From: Georgenia sp. M64
GTDB lineage: Bacteria > Actinomycetota > Actinomycetes > Actinomycetales > Actinomycetaceae
Reading direction: 5' to 3'
Assembly: GCF_038049925.1 (NCBI RefSeq)
Contig: NZ_CP145809.1
Span: forward strand, 434,001-498,000
DNA length: 64,000 bases
In this document: positions 40,684 to 52,284 of the stretch, piece after piece
Numbering within the stretch: position 1 is the first letter of the stretch
How the letters are laid out: every line of letters begins with the position of its first letter
Translations under genes and position numbers: made by a program
The notes under the pieces: generated by a model
Seen by the model: the letters and a program-made list of their open reading frames with translations, nothing else
Database searches by the model: none
What the model was told of the DNA's origin: nothing

Positions 40684-41489
40684 CAGCTCGCCCCTCCCTC
40701 GCGCACGGTGCGCTTCTCGATCCGCTTCTCGATCCCGGGGCCGACCTCGACCACCCGGTGGACGTAGATCCCGGGCAGGTGCACGCGGTCGGGGTCGAGG
40801 TCGCCGGGCTCGACGAGCTGCTCCACCTGGGCGACGCACACCCGGGCCGCCGTCGCCGCCAGCGGGTTGAAGTTCCGGGCCGCCTTGTTGAACACGAGGT
40901 TGCCGTGCCGGTCCCCGACGGCGGCGTGGACGAGGGCGAAGTCGGTGGTGATCGCCTCCTCGAGCACGTAGTCGCGCGCAGCGCCGCCGACGGTGAAGGT
41001 CCGCACCTCTTTGGCCTCGGACGCCACCGCCACCGCCCCGGCGCCGTCGTAGCGGCGGGGCAGCCCGCCCTCGGCCACCTGGGTGCCGACCCCGGTGGGG
41101 GTGAAGAAGGCCGCGATGCCGGCCCCGCCGGCGCGGAGCCGCTCGGCGAGCGTGCCCTGTGGGACGAGCTCGACCTCGAGCTCGCCGGAGAGGAACTGGC
41201 GCTCGAACTCCTTGTTCTCGCCCACGTAGGACGCCGTCATGCGGGCCAGGCGGCCCGCCCGCAGCAGAACGCCCAGGCCCCAGTCGTCCACGCCGCAGTT
41301 GTTCGAGACCACCCGCAGGCCGGACGCGCCCTGGGCGAGCAGGGCCTCGATGAGCGCCACCGGGTTGCCCGAGAGCCCGAAGCCGCCGACCGCCAGCGAG
41401 GCGCCGTCGCCGATGTCGGCCACCGCCTCCGCGGCCGAGGCCACCACCTTGTCCAGGCCGCGCGGGGGCGCGGGGGTCGTCCTGCTCAT
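40683..41489 (-). CDS. scoA: 3-oxoacid CoA-transferase subunit A
   Basis: The 268-residue alpha subunit begins with [29 protein letters not shown], the usual glycine-rich start, followed by [37 protein letters not shown], and [20 protein letters not shown]. It pairs with the B subunit that carries the active Glu. The ATG at 41489 has AAGGAG upstream. It overlaps the stop of a short upstream frame that looks like the tail of a hydrolase. The operon order is scoA, scoB, thiolase, hydrolase. Confidence 0.95.
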   Translation of the reverse strand: MSRTTPAPPRGLDKVVASAAEAVADIGDGASLAVGGFGLSGNPVALIEALLAQGASGLRVVSNNCGVDDWGLGVLLRAGRLARMTASYVGENKEFERQFLSGELEVELVPQGTLAERLRAGGAGIAAFFTPTGVGTQVAEGGLPRRYDGAGAVAVASEAKEVRTFTVGGAARDYVLEEAITTDFALVHAAVGDRHGNLVFNKAARNFNPLAATAARVCVAQVEQLVEPGDLDPDRVHLPGIYVHRVVEVGPGIEKRIEKRTVREGGAS

Positions 41490-41600
41490 CGTCGAGCTCC
41501 TTCCAGCTGGTGGGAGACGTGCTGCGCCACGGCGCCGGCCCCGGCCCTGCCCATGATGATCGTCCAGTGGTCGGCGCCGGGCACGTCGGTGGTGCGGGGG
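41486..41600 (-). pseudogene. Possible remnant of an alpha/beta hydrolase C-terminus
   Basis: A frame ending in [21 protein letters not shown] and a short tail resembles the last 35 residues of alpha/beta hydrolases around the catalytic His. It stops exactly in the scoA start codon (ATGA overlap), as a real operon gene would. Upstream in all minus-strand frames the sequence is Arg/Pro-rich with no hydrolase core, so the front of the gene seems lost or scrambled. The left boundary of the resemblance is approximate. Confidence 0.35.
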
Positions 41601-41912
41601 CGGCAGCCGGACGGCCCACAGCCGGACCAACGCCGAGAGGGGGTTCGGAGTGCCGGCGTCGACGGGTGTCCGGACGTTCGGGCGCCGACAGCGGGTCGCC
41701 GTCGAGGAGGTCCCGCGGGCGCGAAGGAACGGGCCGGGCGTTGGGCGCGTCGATGGGCGGCAAGAACGAGGCCCGGGCGACGGGCGCGCCCGTGGTCGCC
41801 CCGCACCACCACGGGGCGCGACGAGGGCCGGTCCACGGTGGACCGGCCCTCGATGCTTGTTCTCCTCGCGCTGTCTGCGGTCACGCCTCCAGGGTGTGGA
41901 GATCTGCGGAGC
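41490..41912. other. Intergenic gap, mostly unassigned
   Basis: About 420 bp upstream of scoA. It contains the possible hydrolase remnant near scoA and a hairpin at 41823-41851. The rest shows no gene or repeat that I can support. Confidence 0.6.
41823..41851. terminator. Hairpin downstream of the His-rich repeat protein gene
   Basis: Arms GAGGGCCGGTCCAC and GTGGACCGGCCCTC pair perfectly with one base between, so the real loop is a few bases. It lies 62 bp after the stop of the minus-strand gene. Confidence 0.7.
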
Positions 41913-42302
41913 TCACAGCCCGGTGCGCTCGCCGCCCTCGCCGAAGCCGACGTCCGGCTCGCCGTAGGTGCTGCCCTGCCCCTCGTCGAAGCGACCCTCG
42001 GGCAGCTCAGCCTCGACGTCGGAGGTCACCGCCTGGCCCTCGTCGAACCTGGCCTCGGGCAGCTCGGCCTCGACGTCGGAGGTGACGGCCTGGCCCTCGT
42101 CGAAGCGCTCCTCGGGCAGCTCGCCCTCGAGCGGCGCCGTGGCCGCCTGCCCCTCGTCGAAGCGGTCGTCGTTGTCCCGGTCGGGCAGCCCGGTGGTGCC
42201 CGGCGTCACCGCGTCGGCGCGGTGCTCGGAGTGGGCGTGGGTCTCGTGCGACCCGTGGTGGCCGTGGCTGTCGTGCGTCGCGTCGTGCTCGTGGTGGGTC
42301 AT
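41913..42302 (-). CDS. Histidine-rich protein with FDEGQ tandem repeats, function unknown
   Basis: I do not recognise a family. The 129-residue protein has 11 His in its first 28 residues (THHEHDATHDSHGHHGSHE), an acidic linker, then four tandem units of 19-20 residues beginning RFDEGQ; the middle two are RFDEGQAVTSDVEAELPE with only the next residue different. It is strongly acidic apart from the head, has no membrane segment, and is probably disordered. The His cluster could bind Zn, Ni or Cu. It begins 12 bp after the MT0933-like gene on the same strand, so they are likely one operon. The 57-bp DNA repeats show recent internal duplication. Confidence 0.75.
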   Translation of the reverse strand: MTHHEHDATHDSHGHHGSHETHAHSEHRADAVTPGTTGLPDRDNDDRFDEGQAATAPLEGELPEERFDEGQAVTSDVEAELPEARFDEGQAVTSDVEAELPEGRFDEGQGSTYGEPDVGFGEGGERTGL

Positions 42303-42314
42303 GGGGGCCTCCGC

Positions 42315-42497
42315 CTACTCGTCGCCGATGCGCTTGTCAGCGGTGTCGACGCCCTTGTCGAGGTGCTCGTCGTACTTGCCACCGGTCCGCTCGCCGATGA
42401 AGTCGGATCCCTTCTCCAGGGCGTCGTCGCTGTGCTGCTCGCCCTTGTCGCTGTCGAGGAAGTCCTTGGCCTTGCCGCCGAGGTCACCGATACCCAT
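42315..42497 (-). CDS. MT0933-type small antitoxin-like protein
   Basis: The 60-residue hydrophilic helical protein (MGIGDLGGKAKDFLDSDKG, then FIGERTGGKYDEHLDKGVD) resembles the short actinobacterial family annotated as MT0933-like antitoxins, which start MGIxDKAKD and have a TGGKY core. No toxin gene is beside it, so it may be a stress protein rather than half of a toxin-antitoxin pair. AGGGAGGGAC precedes the ATG. The next gene in the operon encodes the His-rich repeat protein. Confidence 0.75.
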   Translation of the reverse strand: MGIGDLGGKAKDFLDSDKGEQHSDDALEKGSDFIGERTGGKYDEHLDKGVDTADKRIGDE

Positions 42498-42768
42498 GGG
42501 GTCCCTCCCTGGAGGTCGTTGCCGTCCCGGTCGGAGCGGCTGCTGCGAGCATGTCCCCACCGATCCACGCCCGCAACTGCTGGCCCGGCACGACCCCGTC
42601 ATCGCCGGGACCTGCGGTTCCGGCCCTGCCCTCGCCGGGGTCCGTCGGCTCATGCCTGCCCTCACCGCGGACGGCTGGCTCTTCCCCCGCCGGGTCGCGC
42701 CGGCTCGTGCCCCCGCCGGGGCCGCCGGCTCGGGCGACCCTCGCCCGTTCGGGTCTAGCGTGACGGGC

Positions 42769-44211
42769 ATGACGAACCTCCACGAGCTCAGCGCGCTCGA
42801 CCTGGCGGCAGCCGTGCGCCGCGGCGAGGCTTCCCCGCACGAGGTGGTCCGGCACACGCTCGACCGGGCCCGCCGCCTGGGCCCGCAGGTCGGTGCCTTC
42901 GTGCACCTCGCCGAGGAGCGTGCTTACGCCCAGGCCGTGGAGGCCGAGGAGCAGCTCGCCGCCGTCGGGGGCGCGGGCGACGGTCTCCCGCCGTTCCTCG
43001 GCGTGCCCGTGCCGGTGAAGGACCTCACGATGGTGGCCGGCCTCCCGTTCGAGGCGGGGTCCGCAGCGCTCGCCGGCTTCGTCGCCCCCGTCGACGACGG
43101 CGTCGTCACGTTGCTGCGGGCGGCCGGGACGTTCATGGTCGGCAAGACGACGACGCCCGAGCTCGGCCTGCCGCCCTACACCGAGCCCGACGTGGCGCCC
43201 CCGGCGCGCACACCGTGGGACCTGAGCCGCACGGCGGGTGGTTCGAGCGGCGGTGCGGCGGCCGCCGTCGCCGCCGGCATCGTGCCCGCCGCCCACGGCA
43301 GCGACGGTGGCGGGTCGCTACGCATCCCTGCGGCCGCGTGCGGGCTGGTGGGTCTCAAGCCCTCCCGCGGTCGCGTCTCGCACGGGCCTCACGGGGTGGC
43401 CGGATCGGGCCTGGCCACCGACGGGGTGCTCACCCGCACGGTGGCCGACGCCGCAGCCTTCCTCGACGTCCTGGCCCAGCCCTGGCCGGGCGACCACTAC
43501 GTCGTGCCCGGACCGCGTAACTCCTTCCTCGAGGCGGCTCGCAGCAAACCGCAGGGGCTGCGCATCGGTGTGCTCCTCGACCCAGTCGTGGTCGCCGACG
43601 CACCCGTGCACGCCGGCGCCCGCGCCGCCGTCGAGCGGGCCGTCCGCCTCCTCGAGGGGCTGGGACACCATGTCGCCGAGGCGCCCGTGCCGTTCGCCCC
43701 CGAGCAGTGGGACGCGTTCATGCCGCTCTGGTCCGTGGGGGTGCTCCAGGCCCCGGTGCCGCGGGAGCGCGAGGAGCTTCTCGTCCCGCTCACCCGCTGG
43801 ATGCGCGAGATCGGCCGTTCGTTCACGGCGCTGGACCACGCGGACGCCGTATCGGGGCTGCAGCGGCTCGCGCGGCAGACGGCGCTGGCCTGGTCGGCGT
43901 TCGACGTCGTCCTGTCCCCGACCCTCGCCCAGCCGCCGGTTGCCGTCGGGGCGATGCGCGACGACGCCGATCCTGCGCGCGACTTCCAGGCCCAGAAGGC
44001 GTTCACCCCGTGGACGTCGCCCTGGAACATCGTCGGTGCGCCGGCCATATCCCTCCCGCTGCACCGCGAGGAGGTCGACGGCGTCGAGCTGCCATTCGGT
44101 GTCATGCTCGGCGCACGGCTGGGACGGGAGGAGGTCCTGCTCGGGCTCGCGGCGCAGCTCGAGGCTGCCGACCCGTGGCCGCACTTCGCGCCGGGGTACC
44201 CGCGCGACTGA
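42769..44211 (+). CDS. Amidase (amidase-signature family)
   Basis: The 480-residue enzyme has the Ser-Ser-Lys triad of the family: Lys84 in [11 protein letters not shown], Ser160 in [11 protein letters not shown], and nucleophile Ser183 in [13 protein letters not shown]. It hydrolyses an amide bond; the substrate (for example an aryl or alkyl amide, or a peptide amide) is unknown. The GatA role in tRNA amidation is unlikely without gatC and gatB nearby. ATG 42769 lies 7 nt after TAGCGT. The in-frame upstream extension runs across the antisense genes and is not real. Confidence 0.93.
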   Translation: MTNLHELSALDLAAAVRRGEASPHEVVRHTLDRARRLGPQVGAFVHLAEERAYAQAVEAEEQLAAVGGAGDGLPPFLGVPVPVKDLTMVAGLPFEAGSAALAGFVAPVDDGVVTLLRAAGTFMVGKTTTPELGLPPYTEPDVAPPARTPWDLSRTAGGSSGGAAAAVAAGIVPAAHGSDGGGSLRIPAAACGLVGLKPSRGRVSHGPHGVAGSGLATDGVLTRTVADAAAFLDVLAQPWPGDHYVVPGPRNSFLEAARSKPQGLRIGVLLDPVVVADAPVHAGARAAVERAVRLLEGLGHHVAEAPVPFAPEQWDAFMPLWSVGVLQAPVPREREELLVPLTRWMREIGRSFTALDHADAVSGLQRLARQTALAWSAFDVVLSPTLAQPPVAVGAMRDDADPARDFQAQKAFTPWTSPWNIVGAPAISLPLHREEVDGVELPFGVMLGARLGREEVLLGLAAQLEAADPWPHFAPGYPRD

Positions 44212-44454
44212 GGACCTTGCCCGCAGCGTGTCCACGGTGGGTGCGAATGGCGGGCCGCGGTGCGGTCGTGGCTGGTTGTCACGAGGTCACGCGGTTGCGG
44301 TGCGCCAGTCAGCGGAACCCGGTCAGCTGGTGGCGGTGTGCGCCCTGTCGGCTGGTGCTGAGAGCGCCCGGTCAGCTGGTGCCTGAGGCCCGTCTGGTGC
44401 GCGGTGCGCCACGTCGGTGCGTGAGGCGCCTCGTCTGGTGCGCGGTGCGCCCGG

Positions 44455-44637
44455 TCAGGCGGTCGCGGTGCCCTGCAGGTCGGTGGCGCCCTCGACGTGC
44501 TGGGACCCCTCGGGGCGGCCCTCGGCGTGCCGCACACTCTCCTCGGTCCGCTGGGCGTCCTCCTCGGCGGCGTGCGCGTGCGCCTTCTCCTGCTGCCACA
44601 GCTCCTTGGCCTTGCTGGCGAGGTCCTCGGTACTCAT
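44455..44637 (-). CDS. Small hydrophilic protein, unknown
   Basis: The 60-residue protein (MSTEDLASKAKELWQQEKAH onward) is charged and helical at the start, with a disordered end (EGRPEGSQHVEGATDLQGTATA). It resembles in size and style the small stress-linked helical proteins of this window, such as that at 42315, but I cannot place it in a family. ATG 44637 has GAAGGGCGG upstream. The sequence after its stop is made of degenerate short repeats (CGTCTGGTGCGCGGTGCGC occurs twice). It could be a chance frame. Confidence 0.5.
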   Translation of the reverse strand: MSTEDLASKAKELWQQEKAHAHAAEEDAQRTEESVRHAEGRPEGSQHVEGATDLQGTATA

Positions 44638-44772
44638 GGTCCGCCCTTCGTGTCGATTCGCTGAACGTATCCCGCACTCGCCTCGACCGCTCGTCCGGCG
44701 ACTCCACCGCGCGCACCCGGCGGTCCGGCGGCTCGACCCGTCGGCCCGCCGCCAGCCTCCACGCGTAGGGCC

Positions 44773-44800
44773 GCTCCTCGCTCCTCGCTCCTCGCTCCTC
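44773..44800. repeat. 7-bp tandem repeat, 4 copies
   Basis: Four copies of GCTCCTC. Confidence 0.9.
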
Positions 44801-45116
44801 GCTCGGCGTCGAGCTGTGGGTTGTGGTTGTCCAGTGGCCCGATTCGCAGCAACAACTTCCAGCTCGACGAAACGGCGCGCTGTGTCGGAGAGCCGGCGAT
44901 GGCGTGGTCCGGCCGCGACCGCGGCGACGTCATCCCGCTCCGTCCGCGGACGATGGAACGCTGTTGCGGTTCTCTGGTCCGGGATCGCCGCAACACAGTG
45001 ACATCGCCCGCCGAGACATCGCGCGCCGACACCACGCGCCGCGCACCGCGTGGTGTGACCTGGATGCGGTGTTGGCGGCTCAGGACGGGACGGTCCTCCG
45101 ACCCGTGCGCGGCAAG

Positions 45117-45137
45117 GTTGAGCGGAATAGACTCAAG
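45117..45137. promoter_or_regulatory. HAIR element (HspR operator) before clpB
   Basis: GTTGAGC-GGAATAG-ACTCAAG matches the HspR-associated inverted repeat CTTGAGT-N7-ACTCAAG with two mismatches in the left arm and a perfect right arm. It lies 50 bp before the clpB start. HspR represses dnaK and clpB in many actinobacteria; hspR is not in the window. Confidence 0.8.
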
Positions 45138-45187
45138 TTTGCGCAGGTTGATCTCTGCAGAACCGTTCCACCTGACCGGAGGTCCCC

Positions 45188-47821
<2,634 letters not shown>

Positions 47822-47837
47822 GCCGAGCGTCGTGCCG

Positions 47838-47876
47838 CAGAAGCTTCCGTCAGGCCCCGCCTGACGGAAGCTTCTG
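47838..47876 (+). terminator. Strong hairpin downstream of clpB
   Basis: Perfect 18-bp stem (core TTCCGTCAGG/CCTGACGGAA) with loop CCC, followed by TGTT. It begins 17 bp after the stop. It shares its core with the hairpin after acs. Confidence 0.88.
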
Positions 47877-47899
47877 TGTTCCCGTGGGGTGCCGTCGCG

Positions 47900-47948
47900 A
47901 GCCGGTGCAGGGAGCCGGTGCAGGGAGCCGGTGCAGGGAGCCGGTGCG
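47900..47948. repeat. 13-bp minisatellite, about 3.8 copies
   Basis: Tandem AGCCGGTGCAGGG. It lies between the clpB terminator and the serine hydrolase gene. Confidence 0.9.
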
Positions 47949-47992
47949 ACGCTGGGTCTCGGCGCCGGGCGCGCTCGTGGCAGGCTGGCCGG

Positions 47993-48802
47993 GTGGAGAT
48001 CTTCGACGTCCTGGACGAGCTCGACCACCCGGTCGCCGTGGTCGTGACCGACGCCGAGCAGGTGCTGGCCCGGCACGGCGAGACCACCGAGCCCCTGCGG
48101 TGGGCGTCGGTGACGAAGCTGGTCAGCGCGATGGCCTCGCTCGTCGCCATCCAGCGCGGGATGGTCGGTCTCGACGACCCCGCCGGACCGCCCGGGGCCA
48201 CCGTCCGGCACCTGCTCGCGCACGCGGCTGGTGTGCCCTTCGACGACGGCGCGGTGCTCTCGGAGCCGGGGAGGCGGCGGGTCTACTCCAACCGGGGCAT
48301 CGAGCTGCTGGCCGAGCACGTCGCCGAGCACGTCGGCACCGACTTCACCACCTGGGCCGAGCAGACCGTGCTCGAGCCGCTCGGGATGGCCACCGTGCTC
48401 ATCGACGGCTCGCCCGCCCACGGCGCCGCCGGCTCCGCCGACGACCTCGCCCGGCTGGGCCGTGAGCTGCTCAGCCCCACCCTGCTGGGCCAGGAGCTCT
48501 TCGCCGAGGCGACCCACGTCGTCTTCCCCGGCCTGTCCGGCGTCCTGCCGGGCTACGGCCGGCAGAAGACCAACGACTGGGGCCTGGGTTTCGAGATCCG
48601 CGACCACAAGACCCCGCACTGGACCGGCGAGAGCTCCTCGCCCGCGACGTTCGGGCACTTCGGCCAGTCCGGCTCCTTCCTGTGGGTGGACCCGGAGGCG
48701 GGCCTGGCGACGGCGTTCCTGTCCTCGCGCCCGTTCGGCGACTGGGCGTTGACGGTCTGGCCGCCGCTCACCGACGCCATCCTCGCCGAGCACGCCCGCT
48801 GA
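47993..48802 (+). CDS. Beta-lactamase-family serine hydrolase (class C/esterase type)
   Basis: The 269-residue protein has the three penicillin-binding-type motifs: SVTK in WASVTKLVSAM, YSN in RVYSNRGIELL, and a HxG-like third motif in GHFGQSGSF. The oxyanion and Tyr-Ser-Asn arrangement matches the esterase/DD-peptidase branch. There is no signal peptide, so it is probably cytoplasmic and not an antibiotic-resistance enzyme. The GTG at 47993 follows CAGGCT by 6 nt, suggesting a leaderless mRNA; the upstream extension is formed by the 13-bp satellite. Confidence 0.88.
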   Translation: MEIFDVLDELDHPVAVVVTDAEQVLARHGETTEPLRWASVTKLVSAMASLVAIQRGMVGLDDPAGPPGATVRHLLAHAAGVPFDDGAVLSEPGRRRVYSNRGIELLAEHVAEHVGTDFTTWAEQTVLEPLGMATVLIDGSPAHGAAGSADDLARLGRELLSPTLLGQELFAEATHVVFPGLSGVLPGYGRQKTNDWGLGFEIRDHKTPHWTGESSSPATFGHFGQSGSFLWVDPEAGLATAFLSSRPFGDWALTVWPPLTDAILAEHAR

Positions 48803-48857
48803 GCCCGAACCCCGACCCGGTGGCCCCGACGGCTCACGCCGGTCCGCTGCCCCGGGT

Positions 48858-48988
48858 CGCGCCGGTCCGCTGACCGGGGTCGCGCCGGTCCGCTGACCCG
48901 GGTCGCGCCGGTCCGCTGACCCGGGTCGCGCCGGTCCGCTGACCGGGGTCGCGCCGGTCCGCTGACCCGGGTCGCGCCGGTCCGCTGA
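48858..48988. repeat. 23-bp minisatellite, 5 full copies plus one partial
   Basis: Tandem 23-bp units (CGCGCCGGTCCGCTGACC then GGGGT or CGGGT) fill the gap between the convergent serine hydrolase and exodeoxyribonuclease genes. Two unit variants alternate irregularly. Confidence 0.95.
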
Positions 48989-49021
48989 CGTGGCCCGCGC
49001 GGGCGGCGTGTGGTCGGCCGC

Positions 49022-49801
49022 TCAAGCGATGTCGACGATGACGGGCACGTGGTCGCTCGCACCCTTGCCCTTGCGCTCGTTGCGGTCGATCTGCGCCCCG
49101 ACGACGTGCGCCGACAACTCCGGCGAGGCGTGGACGAAGTCGATCCGCATGCCCTCGTTGCGGGGGAACCGCAGCTGCTTGTAGTCCCAGTACGTGTACT
49201 GGTCCACGTAGGGGCGTGTGACCTCGGTGAACCCGACGTCCTCCAGGGCACGGAAGGCCTCACGCTCGGGCTCGGACACGTGGGTCGCGCCCTCGAAGAC
49301 CCGCATGTCCCACACGTCCTCGTCCCGCGGGGCGATGTTCCAGTCGCCGACGAGGGCGATCTGGGCGTCCGGGTCGGCGCGCAGCCACTCGCGGGCCGCC
49401 TCCCTCAGCGCCGTCATCCACTCGAGCTTGTAGACGTAGTGCGGGTCCCCGAGCGTGCGTCCGTTCGGCACGTACAGGCTCCACACCCGCACCCCGCCGC
49501 ACGTGACCCCCAGCGCGCGCGCCTCGGCCGCCGCCGGCTCGCCCCATGTCGGCATCCCCGGGAACCCGACCTCGGCCTCGGCGACGCCCACGCGTGAGAC
49601 GACGGCGACGCCGTTCCACTGGCTCAGCCCGTGCGTGACCACCTCGTACCCCGCGGCCTCGAAGGGCAGGAGGGGGAACTGCTCGTCCGTGCACTTGGTC
49701 TCCTGCAGGGCCAGGACGTCGGTGCCGGAGCGCTCGAGGAAGGCGACCACCCGGTCGACCCGGGTGCGGATGGAGTTCACGTTCCACGTCGCCAGTCGCA
49801 T
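49022..49801 (-). CDS. xth: Exodeoxyribonuclease III (AP endonuclease)
   Basis: The 259-residue enzyme cuts DNA at abasic sites and removes 3' blocks. Motifs are ATWNVNSIRTR at the start, ALQETKCTDEQFP with the metal-binding Glu, VPNGRTLGDP, GDWNIAPRDEDVWD with the Asp-x-Asn pair, and SDHVPVIVDI at the end with the catalytic His. ATG 49801 is chosen; the in-frame extension upstream to 49951 is not conserved. It is divergent from the short-chain dehydrogenase. Confidence 0.95.
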   Translation of the reverse strand: MRLATWNVNSIRTRVDRVVAFLERSGTDVLALQETKCTDEQFPLLPFEAAGYEVVTHGLSQWNGVAVVSRVGVAEAEVGFPGMPTWGEPAAAEARALGVTCGGVRVWSLYVPNGRTLGDPHYVYKLEWMTALREAAREWLRADPDAQIALVGDWNIAPRDEDVWDMRVFEGATHVSEPEREAFRALEDVGFTEVTRPYVDQYTYWDYKQLRFPRNEGMRIDFVHASPELSAHVVGAQIDRNERKGKGASDHVPVIVDIA

Positions 49802-49938
49802 GGCGGTGACGTTACCGAACGCGACCGGCGGCCACCGCCCGGGTCTGCTGGACGGACGACGGCGGCTGGCGGCCGGGGACGGCGGCCCGGGGGACGGCGG
49901 CCGGGCGGAGGGCGCGGCCGCGCACCTAGTCTGGCTCC

Positions 49939-50733
49939 ATGGGAACAGCACTGGTCACCGGCGCGACGTCCGGCATCGGCCTCGAGATGGCCTGGCAGCT
50001 CGCCGCCGCGCAGCACCGGCTCGTGCTGGTGGCCCGCTCCCTCGACCGGCTGGAGATGGTGGCCGAGCAGATCCGGGCCGCCGCCGGGGTCGAGGTGGAG
50101 GTGCTGGCGGCCGACGTGGGCACCGTCGAGGGCCGGGACGTCGTCGTCGAGCGGCTCCGCCGGGCCGAGCGGCCGGTCGGGCTGCTGGTCAACAACGCCG
50201 GGTTCACGCCGGGCCAGTCCTTGGTCGGCGGTGACCTCGCCCTGGAGGAGGAGGCGCTGGACGTCATGGTCCGGGCCGTGCTCGTGCTGTCCAAGGCGGC
50301 GGCCGAGGCGATGGTGGAGCGTGGTCGCGGGGCGATCCTCAACGTCTCCTCGGTCTCGGCGTTCACCGTCATGGGCACCTACGCCGCGGCCAAGGCGTGG
50401 GTCCTGACCTTCACCGAGGCCCTCGCCGCCGAGCTCAGGGGGACCGGGGTTACCGCCACCGCACTGTGCCCCGGGCTGGTGCGCACGGAGTTCCACGACC
50501 GGGCGGGGCTCGACGCCGCCGCCTGGCCGGAGGCGGGCTGGGTCGACATCGACCGGGTCGCCGCAGCGGGCCTGCGAGCCGTGCGGCGTGGTGACGTCGT
50601 CGTGGTGCCGTCGCTGCGCTACGCCACGCTGGCCACGCTGCTCCGGCACGCGCCGCGTGCGTTCGTGCGCGCCGTCGCCGGCCCGGGGACCAGCCGCCGG
50701 GCGATCGTCCAGGACCGGTTCCCGCGCCGTTAG
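49939..50733 (+). CDS. Short-chain dehydrogenase/reductase
   Basis: This 264-residue classical SDR has the NAD(P)-binding motif TGATSGIG (7-14), NNAG near 92, Ser in LNVSSVSAF and YAAAK with the catalytic Tyr and Lys. The Arg-rich segment VLVARSLDRL suggests NADP preference. Its substrate is unknown. ATG 49939 follows TAGTCT by 6 nt. The pyrE gene follows 9 bp after the stop and has its own -10-like hexamer. Confidence 0.92.
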   Translation: MGTALVTGATSGIGLEMAWQLAAAQHRLVLVARSLDRLEMVAEQIRAAAGVEVEVLAADVGTVEGRDVVVERLRRAERPVGLLVNNAGFTPGQSLVGGDLALEEEALDVMVRAVLVLSKAAAEAMVERGRGAILNVSSVSAFTVMGTYAAAKAWVLTFTEALAAELRGTGVTATALCPGLVRTEFHDRAGLDAAAWPEAGWVDIDRVAAAGLRAVRRGDVVVVPSLRYATLATLLRHAPRAFVRAVAGPGTSRRAIVQDRFPRR

Positions 50734-50742
50734 GCTTTCGGC

Positions 50743-51318
50743 GTGATGACCAACGACACCCCGCGCGCACAGCTCGCCGCGCTCGTCCGTGAGCTCGCCG
50801 TCGTCCGCGGCGAGGTGACCCTCGCCTCCGGGATCACCTCGGACTTCTACGTCGACATGCGCCGTGCCACGCTCCACCACGCGGCTGCGCCGCTCATCGG
50901 GCACGTCATGCTCGACCTCCTCGAGGAGGCCGGTCTCGGCGCGGGCGAGATCGACGCCGTCGGCGGCCTCACGATGGGTGCGGACCCGGTCGCGACCGCC
51001 ATCCTGCACGCCGCCGCGTCGCGCGGCCTCGACGTCGACGCGTTCGTCGTGCGCAAGGAGGCCAAGGCCCACGGGATGCGCCGCATGGTCGAGGGCCCCG
51101 ACGTCGCCGGACGGCGGGTCGTCGTCCTGGAGGACACCTCCACCACCGGAGGCAGTCCCCTGCAGGCCGTCGAGGCGCTCCGCGAGGCGGGCGCGGAGGT
51201 GGCGGCGGTCGCCGTCGTGGTCGACCGCAGCACCGGCGCCAAGGAGCGCATCGAGGTCGAGGCGAAGGTGCCCTACCTGTACGCCCTGGGTCTGGCCGAC
51301 CTCGGTCTCGAGGGCTGA
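50743..51318 (+). CDS. pyrE: Orotate phosphoribosyltransferase
   Basis: The 191-residue enzyme makes orotidine monophosphate from orotate and PRPP in pyrimidine synthesis. The TSDFYVDMRRATL region, VRKEAKAHGMRR with the catalytic loop, and the PRPP motif VVVLEDTSTTGGSPL are intact. The GTG at 50743 is 6 nt after TAGGCT; an ATG one codon later is equally possible and is in frame. The family length is normal. M. tuberculosis also has pyrE near clpB. Confidence 0.96.
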   Translation: MMTNDTPRAQLAALVRELAVVRGEVTLASGITSDFYVDMRRATLHHAAAPLIGHVMLDLLEEAGLGAGEIDAVGGLTMGADPVATAILHAAASRGLDVDAFVVRKEAKAHGMRRMVEGPDVAGRRVVVLEDTSTTGGSPLQAVEALREAGAEVAAVAVVVDRSTGAKERIEVEAKVPYLYALGLADLGLEG

Positions 51319-51382
51319 CGGTCCGGCTCGAGCTCCCGCCCGCGGGGCCGGCCCGCGGACGGGGCCCCCGACGCCAGGATCG

Positions 51383-52156
51383 TCAGATCAGCTCGATGAG
51401 GTCGGCGATGGAGTCGCGGACCTCGTTCGGCCGGTACGGGTAACGCTCGACGTCCTCGGCCTTCGTCGACCCGGTGAGCACGAGGTAGGTCCGCAGCCCG
51501 GCCTCCATGCCTGCCAGGACGTCGGTGTCCATCCGGTCCCCGATCATGGCGGTGGACTCCGAGTGCGCGTCGATGCGGTTGAGCGCGGCGCGGATCATCA
51601 CGGGGTTGGGCTTGCCCACGAAGTACGGCTCCCGACCGGTGGCCTTGGTGATGAGCGCGGCGACGGCCCCGGTCGCGGGCAGCGGGCCCTCGCTCGACGG
51701 GCCGGTGGAGTCGGGGTTCGTGGCGATGAACCGGGCCCCGCCCTGGATGAGCCGGATCGCCTTGGTGATCGAGGAGAACGAGTAGGTGCGCGTCTCGCCG
51801 AGGATCACGTAGTCGGGGTCGGTCTCGGTCAGGACGTAGCCCGCCTCGTGCAGGGCCGTGGTGAGCCCCGCCTCGCCGATGACGTACGCGCTGCCACCGG
51901 GCAGCTGCTGGCCGACGAAGGCGGCGGTCGCCAGCGCCGAGGTCCACAGGCGCTCCTCGGGAACGTCGATGCCGGACGCGCGGAGCCGCGCAGCGAGGTC
52001 GCGGGCGGTGAAGATGGAGTTGTTCGTCAGCACGAGGTACGGCCGGCCGCTCTGGGTGAGCCGCTCGACGAACTCCGCGGCCCCGGGCAGCGCCTGGTTC
52101 TCGTGGACGAGGACCCCGTCCATGTCCGTGAGCCAGTTCTCGATCGGCTCGCTCAT
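51383..52156 (-). CDS. HAD-IIA hydrolase (NagD-like)
   Basis: The 257-residue protein has HAD motif I in LTDMDGVLVHENQALPG, motif II in VLTNNS, and motif IV GDRMDTDVLAGMEAG. The NagD-type cap lies between. It probably dephosphorylates a nucleotide or sugar phosphate; the substrate is not known. ATG 52156 follows CAGGAG. It is convergent with pyrE. Confidence 0.94.
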   Translation of the reverse strand: MSEPIENWLTDMDGVLVHENQALPGAAEFVERLTQSGRPYLVLTNNSIFTARDLAARLRASGIDVPEERLWTSALATAAFVGQQLPGGSAYVIGEAGLTTALHEAGYVLTETDPDYVILGETRTYSFSSITKAIRLIQGGARFIATNPDSTGPSSEGPLPATGAVAALITKATGREPYFVGKPNPVMIRAALNRIDAHSESTAMIGDRMDTDVLAGMEAGLRTYLVLTGSTKAEDVERYPYRPNEVRDSIADLIELI

Positions 52157-52284
52157 CGTCAGCTCCTGCGGCTCGGGTGCGAGGCGGTGCGCCCCGGCGC
52201 CCGGCGGCGCCGGGCCCACGCACAGACCTTAGCGACGACGGGGCCGCGTGCGCCGGAGTGCACCGCCGCTGGCAGGATGGCCCG

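Larger units (their letters stand above)
44638..45187. other. Intergenic region upstream of clpB
   Basis: This 550-bp region holds a 7-bp repeat (44773-44800), a stretch at 44815-45060 with lower GC than its neighbours and no recognised gene, and the HspR-type operator at its right end. Frames crossing the lower-GC stretch have no family resemblance. Confidence 0.6.

Noticed and set aside
48834-49025. Possible CRISPR array at the 23-bp repeats
   Set aside because: Units are directly adjacent without spacers and no cas genes are near; it is a tandem satellite.
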